From Theropithecus gelada (taxonomy: Eukaryota > Chordata > Mammalia > Primates > Cercopithecidae): DNA of 64,000 nt. Position 1 is the stretch's first letter; every line of letters begins with the position of its first letter. The DNA lies in assembly GCF_003255815.1 (NCBI RefSeq), contig NC_037682.1, forward strand, positions 4,838,030 through 4,902,029, given 5' to 3'. A program made the translations under genes and the position numbers. Under the pieces are notes generated by a model. The model saw only the letters and a program-made list of their open reading frames with translations. It had not been told where the DNA came from and ran no database searches. Below are positions 22,266-34,238 of the stretch, one piece after another.

Positions 22266-23575
22266 GTTTCCCAGCAGGGGAGCCTCCGGTGCTCTCAGCA
22301 GCCCTGGTCCAGCTGAGCCCCAGCCTGCGTAAGCACGGACTCCTTCGGCCAAGAAGCTCAAAGCCACCTCCTCAGTGCTGGGGAGCCACGGAGGGCACTG
22401 AGGCTGGAGAGGTGGTGGTCTTCCAGCCTGGTGACCCACAGGAACAGCACTGACTCCATGGGACACTTCTGAGTCAGGAGAAAAGGCAGCCCACGTGCGG
22501 GAGAGCCTGTCTGTTCCTGTTACAGACACAGATTTATTTCTGGGCTCTACTCGCTCACACGCAAAGACCCAAAATATATTCCTCTGAGTCCGTGAAGATT
22601 TCCGCATGGTGGTCAAGGAGCCAGTGCCTGCTGCTGGCCTCCCTGGGAAAACATGCACCCCTGTTTACGTGAGCAACGGGGTCTCTCCCAGGGAAACATC
22701 TGGTGAGATTCGGGAAAGGAGTCATGGGACCAGTTCGGCAAACACACATGTGGGATGTTTTAAGGCATGGTGCCCGGACTGACCACAGCCTGTCCCCGGC
22801 AGGAAGACACTGGGAGTGATAGCCGTGTCCCCTTCGCCCCCAGCCAGCGCCCTGAGGAGTGCATTCTGCCCCGACTCTGGGCCCTCTAGCTGGAGTCTTT
22901 AAGGTTCATGAACCTACTTGGCCAAGAGCCACAGCTGTGGGGGTGGTGAGGCCCCATCTGGCCAGACCATGGGGCTCTGCAAGGGGACAGAGTCAACCCC
23001 CCAGATAGCCCCCAACCAGAGGGGACAGAAGATGCTGACCTTAGCCCAGAGACTGACTATGCAGGCGGAAACCTCCCGCTGAACCCAGCCCCAAAGAACT
23101 CTGACCTTCCTGGAATCACTTGTGACATTTTCGTTTCAGAAGGAAGAAGAAAATCACAAACAGAAAGGACAAGCGAGTCCCCGTGGCGGATACACAGTGG
23201 GCAGGGATGCCCAGGGTTCCCCACTATAGTCCCCATGGCCCGAGGGCCTAGACCCTCAGTCCGCGCGGTGGCCCTGCGTGCTTCTATCATCCGATCACGG
23301 CCACGGACGGGACTCCCTGCAGGGGGAGCGTGGACTCGAAATTGCTAGAAGATTTGAAGGCTTGCACCCCTAAAGATCAGACCTGGGTGGTTTTCGGGTT
23401 GCCCTTGGCTTCCTAGGGGTTGAGCTTCCTTCCTCACCTACCGTGGTCCTCACAGGCTGCTCCACACCCTGGAGGGCACCACTCAGTATGGACGTCCAGC
23501 CCTCAGTCATGGGGTCGGGGTGCTGGAGGGCTGAAGCCTGAAGGTCAGAGGGCTACTGAGACGGGCCTCCCCAGA

Positions 23576-23802
23576 CAGCACCTCCCATGTCAGGCAGGAA
23601 CCGTGGGGTGTGTGTGCCGTGCACAGCGGTCCAGGCACCTCCTGTATCGGGCAGGAACCACGGGTGTGTGTGCCGTGCGCAGCGGTCCAGGCACCTCCTG
23701 TATCGGGCAGGAACCACGGGTGTGCGCTGTGCACAGCGGTCCAGGCACCTCCTGTATCGGGCAGGAACCACGGGTGTGTGCTGTGCATAGCGGTCCAGGC
23801 CG
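23576..23802. repeat. Minisatellite, about four units of 54-57 bp
   Basis: The unit contains caggcacctcctgtatcggg, gcaggaaccacgggtg and agcggtc. The starts of ggcaggaacc fall at 23593, 23650, 23706 and 23760, giving spacings of 57, 56 and 54. Units differ in the length of a GTGTGTG run and at single bases; the first is the most diverged. Confidence 0.95.
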
Positions 23803-25035
23803 CTGGGTGCAGAGGAAAGCCCAGGAGCCTCATCATTGTTGGGGTTTGGGCCCCGAGGCCCTTGAGCACCCACAGAACACCTGGGCAAATCCCCATTTCC
23901 CTGTTCGCAGCTTCCTCAACTCCCAAAGAGGAGAACACCCAGCCCTTTGGGGAGCCGTGCGGCCGCATCAGGAAGGCACAGGCCTTTTCTGACCCTGTCT
24001 GTCCACGAGGACGCGGGGCTGCTGTGGTCTAATCCTTCTGCCGTCAGACTCAGGGGCAGACACCAGGACGCTTGGTGGCTGCCCCAAGGGGTTCACATTC
24101 TCTGCCATAAATAGGCTTTTGGGGCATGTGATGCCCAGCGCTGCATCCCTGGTCAGCCCTTCATGACCAGGCGAGTTTTCAGCAGCCCTGGCATCTGCCT
24201 GCCTCTCCCCATTGGCACCAGCTTCCAGCACGGATAGGAGCTGGAACACTGGGTCTGAAGCCAGGCTTATCTGTTTAGCTGACGGATGTGTCCCTAGGAC
24301 GGGGAACAGCAGTGGCCACAGAGCAGGAGCTCAACGACATCCATCGAGTGAGGGAGAAGGCAGAGGGAAGGCTCCTGTCTTTATAAAGCGCCTACTCTGC
24401 GCCAGCCGAGGACAGTCCCGGCTTTCAGACTCCCACCCGCCTCCTCTCCGACCTTTTGGTAGCTATCGGTTTGTCCACTTCAGTAAATATGGACGAGGGG
24501 GCAGGGAAGGCCCAGAGCCCCTTGTCCCAGGCCCACGAACAGTAGACGTGGAGGGATTTCAGCCCGACCTTGACCCTGCAATGCTCACTCCTACCCTCCA
24601 CCCACACGGCTCCGGAGGGCACGTGGGCAGGACGGGAGATGCTCTCAGTCCCTGGGCAGGGGTCTGCCTGGAGCAGTCATTGTCCGTGCCTGGCATTTCC
24701 CACCCCACAGTTACTGCTGAGCACATCCACGCTGCATAGGAAGACCTGGCTCCCCACGGCAGGGACACCGCGATGAAGCACAGTTGAGGGTTTGTCTCTG
24801 GAGCAAGCACACATCCCCCATTATCCTGACATGGTCTCCAGACTTGAAGTGAGCTGAGGACCCAAGGAACACAGCTCTGTGGATGGATCAGGCGCCATTG
24901 CTCTTTCCCGAGCATGGGGCAGGGAATGGGCTGGGGACATCTTTAACCCCAGTCCTCACCACGGGGTCTGGTCCTAGGCCTGCTAGGTGATGTCTTGGTC
25001 AAGAAATAAATGATAGCTAAGTCAGCAGAAATAGC

Positions 25036-25298
25036 ATGTTCTCACTCATAGGTGGGAACTGAACAACGAGATCACTTGGACTCAGGAAGGGGAACATCAC
25101 ACACCGGGGCCTATCATGGGGAGGGGGGAGGGGGGAGGGATTGCATTGGGAGTTATACCTGATGCAAATGACGAGTTGATGGGTGCAGCAGACCAACATG
25201 GCACAAGTATACATATGTAACAAACCTGCACGTTATGCACATGTACCCTACAACTTAAAGTATAATAATAATAAATAAATTAAAAAAAAAAAAAAAAA
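25036..25298 (+). mobile_element. L1PA 3' end, 5'-truncated
   Basis: It starts atgttctcactcataggtgg, passes a G-rich block (ggggaggggggaggggggag) and ends tataataataataaataaat plus poly(A), typical of L1PA 3' UTR. The flanks repeat AGAAATAGC at 25027-25035 and 25299-25307. Confidence 0.93.
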
Positions 25299-25425
25299 AG
25301 AAATAGCGTTTCACATTCTTGCTTCTGTTGAAGGTGATAGATTACCCAGATCCACCCTTTACATAGTAAAGAATACACCACAAGAAAAGAAACAAGAAAT
25401 TCAATGACCTAAAACAGCAGTCCCC

Positions 25426-26060
25426 AACCTTTTTGGCACCGGGGAGGACTGGTATCATGGAAGGCAATTTTTCCACAGGACAGTGCTGGGGGTGGGGGAT
25501 GGTTTCAAGATAAAACTGTTCTACTCCTCAATTTTTTTTTTTTTTAAAGACAGAGTCTCGCTCTGTCACCCAGGTTGGAGTGCAGTGGCATAATGTTCAT
25601 TCACTGCAACCTTCGATTCCCAGGTTCCAGCAATTCTCCTGCCTCAACCTCCCGAGTAGCTGGGACTACAGGCGAGTGCCACCACACCCAGCTAATTTTT
25701 GTATTTTTAGTAGAGATGGGGTTTCACCATGTTGGTTAGGCTGGTCTCGTACTCCTGACCTCAGGTGATCCTCCCACCTCTGCCTCCCAAAGTGGTGGGA
25801 TTACAGGCGTGAGCCACCCCTCCCGGCCTAAACGGTTCCACCTCTGATCATCAGGCATTAGATTCTCACAAGGAGCACACAATCTAGATCTCTCGCATGT
25901 GCTGTTCATAACAGGGTTTGAGCTCCCATGAGAATGTAACATTGTCACTGCTGATCCGACAGGAGGCGGAGCTCAGGAAGGAATGCTCGCTTGCCCACCA
26001 CTCACCTCCTGCTGTGGGGTCGGGCTCCTAAAAGGCCACGGACCTATATGGGTGCCCAGC
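25426..26060 (+). mobile_element. Non-autonomous DNA-transposon fossil, interrupted by an Alu
   Basis: It begins cagtccccaaccttttt and after the Alu continues gatcatcaggcattagattc ... caggaggcggagctcaggaa ... aaaaggccacggacc. I recognise a common primate-wide medium-reiteration repeat with hAT-like ends but will not name the family. The two parts are collinear around the Alu at 25532-25828. Confidence 0.65.
25532..25828 (-). mobile_element. Alu, full length
   Basis: It has a T-run, then the reverse complement of both monomers ending cctcccggcc. The flanks AAACTGTTCTACTCCTCA and AAACGGTTCCACCTCTGA look like a diverged TSD inside the older transposon. Confidence 0.9.
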
Positions 26061-26269
26061 AGAGCAGGAGGAGAGAAAGGGAAGGAAAAGGAGGACTGGA
26101 ACCCACCCTGAGAAGCTCTGGTCCCTACAGCCATGGCACCTGTGAAGACCTGGGCACCTCAGACTGCGGCTTTGGTTCGAGGTGGCTCTCATCTGTAACG
26201 CTGCAAACCTTTCTGGACAAGGTCACCTTTATCCCAGGCTTTGGGAAACCCCACAGATTATAAAAGGTC

Positions 26270-26575
26270 AATGACTAGCAGACAAACGAACCAAATCCGC
26301 CCCCACCAGGACAAGAGACAGCCCCGGGAGAAGAACCAGCTGAAGTGACCGAGATAGAAATCGGCCCACTCAGCTTGGGATTAGCAAAGGATGAGCTGGG
26401 TAATAAATCAGCTATGCTTACCTCGTTTAAAGACATAAATCTCAAGATAGAAAAGATCTGCAAAGGACAGGAAACTATTAAAACATGACATAGCTGACTT
26501 GGAAAGGAACCAAATAGAACTCCTAGAAATAAAAAAAGATCATAAAAAGAATTACAAACTCAACAGACATGTTGG
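26270..26575 (+). mobile_element. Old L1 (L1M-type) internal fragment
   Basis: The stretch ggaaaggaaccaaatagaac followed by tcctagaaataaaaaaagat, and ctcaagatagaaaagatctg, resemble the ORF1-proximal part of old L1 elements. There are no open frames. Confidence 0.6.
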
Positions 26576-26933
26576 GAAATGCTCAACCCCTCCAAAGACA
26601 AGAAGGCACGTGGGGCTGGTACAGGAAGATGCTGGTGAGGGGCTCCGGCGGGGGCAAGGGGAGCCCTGATTTGCAGCATCTGCCAATTTCCATGGTGTAA
26701 ATACCCCACCGTGGCCTATTTCAAGGCAGCTACGGGTAACAGCCAGCTTGCGGAATTCCAGAAGGACATGACTCCAGCACACCATGGGCCTGGACACAGA
26801 TGAGGAGCTCAGAACTGCAGCCAGAATGGCAAAGATTTCACCCCAGCAGCCTGGGATGCCTCCCGGCAGAGCTGTGCAATGATGGTCTTGGGGTCACTTT
26901 AAAAACATGAATTTAAAAAAATGTCCAGAATTC

Positions 26934-27385
26934 TCTCTCCTTCCTTCCTTCCTTCCTTCCTTCCTTCCTTCCTTCCTTCCTTCCTTCCTTCCTTCCTTTC
27001 TTCCTTCTTTCCTTCCTTCTTTTCTTTTCTTTCCTTCCTTCCTTCCTTCCTTCCTTCCTTCCTTCCTTCCTTCCTTCCTTCTCTCTCTCTCTCTCTCTCT
27101 CTCTTTCTACAGAGTCTCACTCTGTCACCCAGGCTGAAGTGCAGTGGCATGATCTCGACTCACTGCAACCTCCACCTCCTGGGTTCAAGCAATTCTCTTG
27201 CCTCAGCCTCCTGAGTAGCTGGGACTACAGGCACCGGCCACCACACTCGGCTAATTTTTGTATTTTTAATACAGATGGGGTTTCGCCGTGTGGCCAGGCT
27301 GGTCTCGAACTCCTGACCTGAGGTAATCCACCCACCTCGGCCTCCCAAAGTGCTGGGATTACAGGTGTGAGCCATGGCGCCCAGC
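26934..27385 (-). mobile_element. Alu with its tail expanded into a (CCTT)n/(CT)n microsatellite
   Basis: The TSD CCAGAATTC lies at 26925-26933 and 27386-27394. Between the repeats, the first 170 or so bases are TTCC tetramers (26934-27080) and CT dinucleotides (27081-27104), followed by the reverse-complement Alu (27108-27385). The microsatellite therefore occupies the place of the poly(A) tail. Confidence 0.93.
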
Positions 27386-28229
27386 CCAGAATTCACTTTA
27401 AAAGAAATATGTTTCCATGAAACTAAGACAAGCCTAAAGAAAATCAGGCAGTGATAAAAGTCATCCAGTCTGTTTTGGGCCTCAGCTGAAGACTGGGGAG
27501 GCATAAAATCTTTAGGGACCAAAGAAGTCTGTAGCAGTGGAATCAAGAACAGAGCAATAGCTTCAGGAGTAGACTAGAGGTTCCTAACATCCCTTTGTGC
27601 AAGAGGCCCATTCTTCCTCCCCTGGGGGAGAACGGGGACTGCAAGTTTTAGTGCAAAGAGTCTCTGGGTGAGGTTAGGGGCCACGTTCAAAGGCCACTCT
27701 CAGTTCAGCATGGAATTTCTGCCCCACCTACTCATGGTTCTGGTAGGGGTGGGGAGCTGACAAGTCTCATGAGCATGTTCGTTGCTTTTATTTGTGCTGA
27801 GGAGCTGGGATTAGACCTGACACTCCTCAAATTCCAGGCCCCCACCCCCGATTCTCAAATCTGTGAGGGCCTCTCCCCAGTCCCTGCCAGTGCCCAGGGC
27901 CCTGCGGACAATGAATGCAGCCCCAGGACTGCCTCCCACACCTGCCCACATCCACAAGGCCTCCATGGGAAATGGCAAGAAAAGGCTGCCCCTCCCTGTC
28001 CTGAGGCCATGGCAACCCTGCCACCACCCTCCCTGCATATGGAGGCCCTTCTCTTCCAAGGGGGACTTGTGGTTCCCCTCTGGCAGGAGCAGGGCCAGGC
28101 CCTGGGAGCGGTGAGGAGTGGGCTGTGCCCCAGGCCTGCGGGTAAGGGGAGTTCACAGCCAACGCCAGCCAGCTCTGTCCCTGTGTGGGCTCGAGGATTA
28201 ACTCTCTTAACCCTCACCCACCACTCCAC

Positions 28230-28340
28230 AAGAAAGGGCACGCGACCACCTCCATTTTACAGATGGGGACGTTGAGACCCAGAGAGGTGAAGCCACCTGC
28301 CCAGGGTTGCTCAGCCAGGAAGTGGTTGAGTTGGGTCCAC
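28230..28340 (+). repeat. MIR fragment
   Basis: The stretch ccattttacagatggggacg ... cccagagaggtgaagccacc ... tcagccaggaagtgg is the MIR core. Confidence 0.75.
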
Positions 28341-28817
28341 ATCCGCATACTGGGCTCTCAGAGGGGTTGGGTGGGGTCTGAACTCGCACTTGGAGCTCAG
28401 AGGCCGCGTCTCCACCACCCACGCATCCAGCCCTGGGCTTTGTCTGAAAGCAGCAGCCCTTCTCCCATGGATCTGCCCTCACTTGCTTTTCAAAAGCAGC
28501 ATCCATGAAGATGGTGAACAGATGTTGCTGCGGGGACGGCCCCACCCGCTACGGGGATGCATGCAGAGAACCAGCGGTGAGCCAGCGGGGTGCAGACTTG
28601 AGCCCTGGGCAGCGGCATGAAAGCAAACAGCCTTTTATAGGGGTCCAGTGTCCACGGCCTTCTCAGGATCTACCAAAGCCTGGGTCAGGTTCAACATCAG
28701 GGCAGTGCAGGCCTCAGCCGCCCCCCAGCACACACAGCCAAGAGTTTAGTGTGTGGCGTTCTCTGCAATGACCCCATGGACATAAATAACGTCCAGCAGG
28801 CTTTGAGGCTGGACTTC

Positions 28818-28883
28818 AAAAAGGCTAATGGGTCTTAGTTGCAAGAAAACAAAAAGGCTAATGGGTCTTAGTTGCAAGAAAAC
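28818..28883. repeat. Perfect 33-bp tandem duplication
   Basis: Two identical 33-base units (28818-28850 and 28851-28883), each running from aaaaaggctaatgggtctta to gttgcaagaaaac. The identity suggests a recent duplication. Confidence 0.97.
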
Positions 28884-28954
28884 ATGTTGGCCACAATCTT
28901 CTTTTGTCCTTTTAATGGGAAGCTAGGAACCCTGGAAGCTGACCCCATGGCTGT

Positions 28955-29385
28955 CAAAGAGGGAGAGAGAGAAGGGGAGGGAGAGGGAAAGAGATGGAGA
29001 GAGAGGGAGGGAGAAGGAGAGAGACAGAGAGAGGGAGAGAGGAGAGAAAAAGTGAGAGAGGGGTAGAGAAAAAGTGAAAAAGAGGGAAGTGGGGAGAGAG
29101 AGAGAGAGACAGAGAGGGGAAGAAAGAGGAGAGAGAGAAGTGAGAGAAAGGGAATGAGAGAGAGGGAGAGGAGACAGACGGGAGAGAGAGACATAGAGAG
29201 GAAAACAGAAAGAACTACAGAGAGACAGAGGGAGAGAGAGAGACAGAGATAAGTGAGAGACAGAGAGAGAGGGAGGTAGAGATGAAAAAGAGGTGAGGAG
29301 GAGAGAGACAGAAAGAGAGAGAGGGAGACCGAGAGGGAGAGAGAGAAGGAGGGAGAGATGGAGCAAGAGGGAGGGAGAGGGGAGA
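28955..29385. repeat. Purine-rich GAGAGG simple repeat
   Basis: A second long tract of almost only A and G on the plus strand, with occasional C or T. It is similar in composition to 1-690. Ser/Leu open frames on the minus strand across it are repeat artefacts. Confidence 0.95.
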
Positions 29386-30024
29386 GACTCCTGAAGCCCT
29401 GGTCCCCTGCCTCAGGGCCCTTCTCTGTTCCTGCCTTTTCCTGCCCTGCAGTGCTGTCCTGGGGTCTCTGAGCCCCTCCTGGAAACCCACTTTGAAGGCC
29501 ACCCTGTGGATCTAAGTGCCCGTGCCTTCTTGACCCACCCCCGGGTCTCTCTTTGGGACTTGGTTCCATCCTCCGCAGGCTCTTGGCTCTCTGGAGCCGG
29601 CGCTGGGGTCTGGGTCTGGGGTCACCCCGGGGTACCACACGGTGCTCCAGGGGCTCATGTGGACGCTGGGGGTCTTGCTCTGGGGAGGCCTCTCCTGGCT
29701 TCTGCAAAAGATGCTTCCCACACTCCTCACACCTCAGAGCATGGTCTGGGCAGGACCAGAGCCTCGGCCACCCCAGGTGCTGGGTCCCCCAGACCGGCTG
29801 AGCCAGAGCCTGCATTTTGACAAGACCCCCAGGGGTTCCTGTGCACATCCTGGGCCCTGCAGTGAGGCAGACCAGGTCAAGGCTGGAGCCTGTCACTCTC
29901 CCAGACCATCGGCCTGCCCTGGCCCTCAGTCATGACCCTGCCCCATGCTGCTACCTGGGTGCTCCAGCCTGCCCCGTCCAAGGCAGCCCACTCCAGGATT
30001 ACCTGCCCAGTGCAGCATCTCAGC

Positions 30025-30450
30025 TACTGGAGTGGGCTGAATGGTGTCCCCTACAAAGATATGTTCAAGTCCTAACTCCTGGCACCTATCAGTGTGATCT
30101 CACTTGGAAACAGGGTCTTTGCAGATGTAACTGAGTTAAGATAAAGTCGTAGGGGTGGGCCCCAAATAGAATGACTGGCGTCCTGACAAGAAGAGGACAC
30201 ACAACAGAGACACACAACAGAGAGGGCCGAGTGACCAAAGAGGCTGAGATTAGAGTGATGCGGCCACCAGCCAAGGAACACCTGGAGACCCAGGAGCTGG
30301 GAGAAGCAGGGAGGGTCCTCCCCTGGAGCCTTAGAGGGAGCACGGCCCTGCCGGTACCTTGAGTGTGGACTTCTCTCCTCCAAAGCTACGACAGCATCCA
30401 TCTGTGTTGTTGTAAGCCCCCAACCTGTGGCCTTTAGTTATGGCAGGTGC
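30025..30450 (+). repeat. Ancient MaLR-like LTR
   Basis: The stretch tgggctgaatggtgtcccct ... cagggtctttgcagatgtaa ... gatgcggccaccagccaagg ... ccttgagtgtggacttctct ... gttgttgtaagccccc is a near full-length medium-reiteration LTR of the MaLR/MLT1 kind. It is the same class as 21410-21870 but in the opposite orientation. Confidence 0.55.
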
Positions 30451-30837
30451 AGGGCATGACACAGCTGTTATCCGATCTCCAAGAACTGGCCCCGTTGTGC
30501 ACTCAGCCAAGCCCGTCCTTCAGGTCATCATGAGATGTCTCGACACAATGAACCTCCCGACTCAGTGAGGAGGCACGCGTGGGGGGTTGGGGTTGCTCAC
30601 ACCTGTGCAGCACACTTTGCCCAGGAGCGACGCAGTGTGTCACACCCATTGGCACCTTAGGAACAGAGGCCAGGTCACACCTGCACAGCTGGTGACCTCC
30701 ATAAGGCTGCCTGTCCTGGCCGCAGCAGATGGTCCCAGAGGTGGCTGGCACTCTCCCCAGGGGACCCTCTTGCTCATCTGTCCTCCTTTCTCTCCCTCCA
30801 GGTCCTCTTCTCCCTCTGCCTGCTCATCCAGCCTTCA

Positions 30838-31010
30838 GTGCAGGGATTCGCAACTGGGGGCGGTTGTGTCCCCCACGTACACTGGCAATGTCGGGGGACA
30901 TTTCTGGTTTGTTTCACAACTCGGGGAGGGAGGTGCTACTGGCCAGGTAGAGGCCGGGGCTGCTGTTAAATATCACCTGCTTCAAAGCAACCAGTCTTAA
31001 TTTTGGGGGT
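30838..31010 (+). mobile_element. MER5-like DNA transposon (hAT-Charlie)
   Basis: The stretch ggcaatgtcgggggacattt ... caactcggggagggaggtgctactgg, broken here as caactcggggaggga and ggtgctactggcca, then ggtagaggccggggctgctg, matches the MER5 consensus order. Confidence 0.7.
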
Positions 31011-31794
31011 GGAGGTCATAGGGCGTGTGAGTATCTGATAGACTCTGTGGATTTTTCTCCCCAGGAAAGCTCACATAAGCCCTGAAGTTTGCTTTCAGTT
31101 GGGTAAGATTGTACAACTGGACTCTCTTGGAGGTGATCTTATTTCCCAAATTGCAAACCCTTTGCTCCTTGTCATCTGAGCACCCCTCCGGGAAAGGTTC
31201 ATTCCCAAGAGTCGCTCATCCCCCTGAAATGAATACGGCAGCAGCTCTGTCTGCTAACCACGCTGGCAGGGGCCCACACACACCTCAGACGCTGCGTGTG
31301 CCCAAGCAACCTTTTAATAGACTCTGGCTCTGCCCCTCTCCAGGAGAGCAGGGAAAGCAACAGGCCACCCAAACCATGGCTCCTTCCAACAGCTCTAGGG
31401 GCTGGTGCAGCTCAGATGAGAGCTGCAGGGTTACCAGGAGGCCCTCAGGAAACAGTTTATGATTTGAGAGGCCCCAGCAGGGATGCGGGAACATCTCAAC
31501 TTCAGCCCTTGGCAAACCTGAAAGGACGCGTCTACCCCACAATCATGGTTTCATCTTAAACACGGCCAGATCAACTGCTGAAAAGTCTCTTGTAGCTCTC
31601 GAGCCAAATCACCAATGAAAAGCTGGGGTCGTTTCACTGGTTAAAAACTAGATCATTTTGGTGACAGTAACCAATGTTACTGTCCAAAGTCATGATAGAG
31701 AATATAAAACGTTTAAAAAGATACTTATGGGATAGTATTTAACGAGACTTGGAAAGGGTCTTTTCTCGCCCCTCTTGCTGCTTCAGTATGAACA

Positions 31795-31960
31795 ATAATA
31801 TGTGATACAATATCAGCCAAGCATCTGCCATAGGCCAGACTCTGACTTAAGCACTTCACAAAGGTTACTTATGATAACTCAGTGATGCAAATACTCTTGC
31901 TATCTCCATTTTACAAATGGGGAGACTGAGGCCTAGCTTTTCCATCGGGATAAGTGGAAG
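31795..31960 (+). repeat. MIR, nearly complete
   Basis: The stretch agcatctgccataggccaga ... cttaagcacttcacaaagg ... ctccattttacaaatgggga covers most of MIR. Confidence 0.75.
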
Positions 31961-32081
31961 GTCAGGGATCTGGCAGAAGTCAGGCAGAATTACCAGGCCC
32001 CAGAAGTTCCCGTTGAGTGTCAGATCTCAAAGTTGTAGTCAGGAAAGAATGACAGGGATGGAGGGTAAAATCCCCTGGGGA

Positions 32082-32390
32082 GGGGCCGGGTGCGGTGGCT
32101 CACGCCTGTAATCCCAGCACTTTGGGAGACTGAGGCGGGCGAATCACAAGGTCAGGAGATCGAGACCATCCTGGCTAACAGGGTGAAACCCTGTCTCTGC
32201 TAAAAATACAAAAAATTAGCCAGGCGTGGTGGCGGGCGCCTGTGGTCCCAGCTACTCGGGAGGCTGAGGCAGGAGAATGGCGCGAACCCGGGAGGCGGAG
32301 CTTGCAGTGAGCTGAGATCACGCCACGGCACTCTAGTTTGGGTGACACAGCGAGACTCTGCCTCAAAAAAAAAGAGAAAGAAAGAAAAAG
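32082..32390 (+). mobile_element. AluY-like, full length
   Basis: It has the AluY-type features gaatcacaaggtcaggagat and gagaatggcgcgaacccggg. A 14-bp TSD, AAATCCCCTGGGGA, lies at 32068-32081 and 32391-32404. Confidence 0.95.
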
Positions 32391-32439
32391 AAATCCCCTG
32401 GGGAACAGATGACACAAGAACCACGAAACTCAAAATCCA

Positions 32440-32514
32440 TGCATACACGTGTAACAAACCCGCACGTCGTCCACATGTACCCTAGAGCATAAAGTATAAT
32501 AATAATAAAAAAAG
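32440..32514 (+). mobile_element. L1PA tail, only about 75 bases inserted
   Basis: The stretch gtgtaacaaacccgcacgtc ... catgtaccctagagcataaa ... tataataataataaaaaaag is the extreme 3' end of an L1PA. The flanks repeat AAAATCCA at 32432-32439 and 32515-32522. Confidence 0.9.
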
Positions 32515-33946
32515 AAAATCCAGCTCTCTCAGCCTCAGCTCCCAGAGAGTGGCCCCGGCCGCCACTTCCCTGGTCTCTTATGCCCCTGATGGAGCCGATT
32601 CCTTCCTCCAGTTATAAGTTGACATGTTGAAACCAACTCTGTAGCTGAAACCAACCCTGTATAGTGGCCGCATTGTTCTGAAAGCCACAGGGCTGGAGGG
32701 CAGGACCATGAGAAAACCCAGCAGGAATCCACTGCTCACCTCTTCCAAGTGTCTAAGACAAAGGCAGGGAGGGAGAAAGTCTCTGAATCCTTGTCAGGAT
32801 CAAATCTCGGCTTCCTGATCACCAAAACTTGTAAGCCTCCTTCCTCCCCTGCCCTCGAAACCCCAAAGGGACCCGCCTGGGTGGCCGAACTCACAGTCTC
32901 CTGACGGCTTGCCAGACCTCGGGAAGGCAAAAGGAGACTTAGACAGATGACCCAGGTTAAACAAGACCCTTTGACTCACTAGGCCAAGGTCCGGGCAGGC
33001 CCCACGGAACATGTTCAATTGTTTTTAAGGAAAGCGATATCTACTTGTCACAAAACAGAGACGGTTCCACTCCTGGTTCCCTACTTAACTTGCTTTTTGG
33101 TCTAAATACTCCGAGGACATTCTTATCACTGGACCAAAAGCATTTGTGATTTAAAGGCACGGTGGTGCCTGTGGATGGAACAGCAAACCAATGCCAACAT
33201 TCATTTTCAGCATTCACAGGGGACTCCATGGTTTCTAAGTTAACCGGCCGACTACTTTTTCTGTTTTCGATGTGCTTTAGAGACTTCCCTGATTCTTGGG
33301 TCATTCGCACAGTGATGGCTCTGCAGGCTGGGGCCCTTCCCCCAATATTCATGGAAGAAAGGGCTCCTGTGCACAGAGAGGTTAAGATGTCAGCCGGGGA
33401 GCACACAGCAGCCAGCAGAGCCGCTGAAGGAAGCACCGCTGTGCCAGGGCTGCTAAAGTCATTCTCTCTGCACATAGCTGCACCCTTGGCACCTCAGCGG
33501 CCAGGCAGCCAGGCGCGCGAGGTGGCTCGACCTCTTGTTCTCTCTAGAAATCTTTCTCCTAGGAAGATTGGTAGGCTTTGCTAGGGAGCGGGGCTTCAGA
33601 GCACAGCGTTACCGAGCCACGGACTTCAGAGCACCAGGGACTCCCAGGGCTCAGCCGGACCCACTCCTCACTCTACGGATAAGAAACTGAGGCCCAGAGA
33701 AGGGCCGACGCCATCCAGGAAGACTCCCAGGAGAGCTTTGTCCTCCCTCCCCCTGATCGGGCAAATCTTCCCAGGAAAGCAGCTGACCAGAAGCAGGCAA
33801 CGCTCTACCCTGAAGGTCATGGCTGTGAAGGGCAGACCCTCTCCCAGAGCAGATGTGGCCAGAGGAGCAGGTCGGGACCCCCAAGGCTATTCAAAAGCAA
33901 TTTCTACCCCGCCTTAACAAGAGCGACGTTTTTGTCTGCCCCATCT

Positions 33947-34238
33947 ATCTTCTTTTTTTTTGAGACAGAGTCTTGCTCTGTCGCCAGGCTGGAGTGCAGT
34001 GGTGTGATCTCTGCTCACTGCAACCTCCGCCTCCCAGGTTCAAGCGATTCTCCTGCCTCAGCCTCCCAAGTAGGGGGGCCACAGACTCATGCTACCACGC
34101 CCGGCTAATTTTTGTATTTTTGGTAGAGATGGGGTTTCACCATGTTGGCCAGGATGGCCTCGATCTCTTGACTTCGTGATCCACCCGCCTCGGCCTCCCA
34201 AAGTACTGGGATTAAGGTGTGAGCCACCACGCCCAGCC
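33947..34238 (-). mobile_element. Alu, full length, near exon 2
   Basis: Reverse-complement Alu with a T-rich start, flanked by TGTCTGCCCCATCT (33933-33946) and TGTCTGCCCCTTCT (34239-34252). It lies about 135 bases downstream of the exon 2 donor and in the sense orientation to ANO1. Confidence 0.92.

Noticed and set aside
23576..23802. Repeat array resembling a CRISPR at first glance
   Set aside because: Units are contiguous 54-57 bp tandem repeats with no unique spacers, in a primate intron. It is a minisatellite.
28868..29896. 342-codon minus-strand open frame
   Set aside because: Its Ser/Leu-rich part is the GA tract; the rest has no recognisable domain and it lies within an ANO1 intron.
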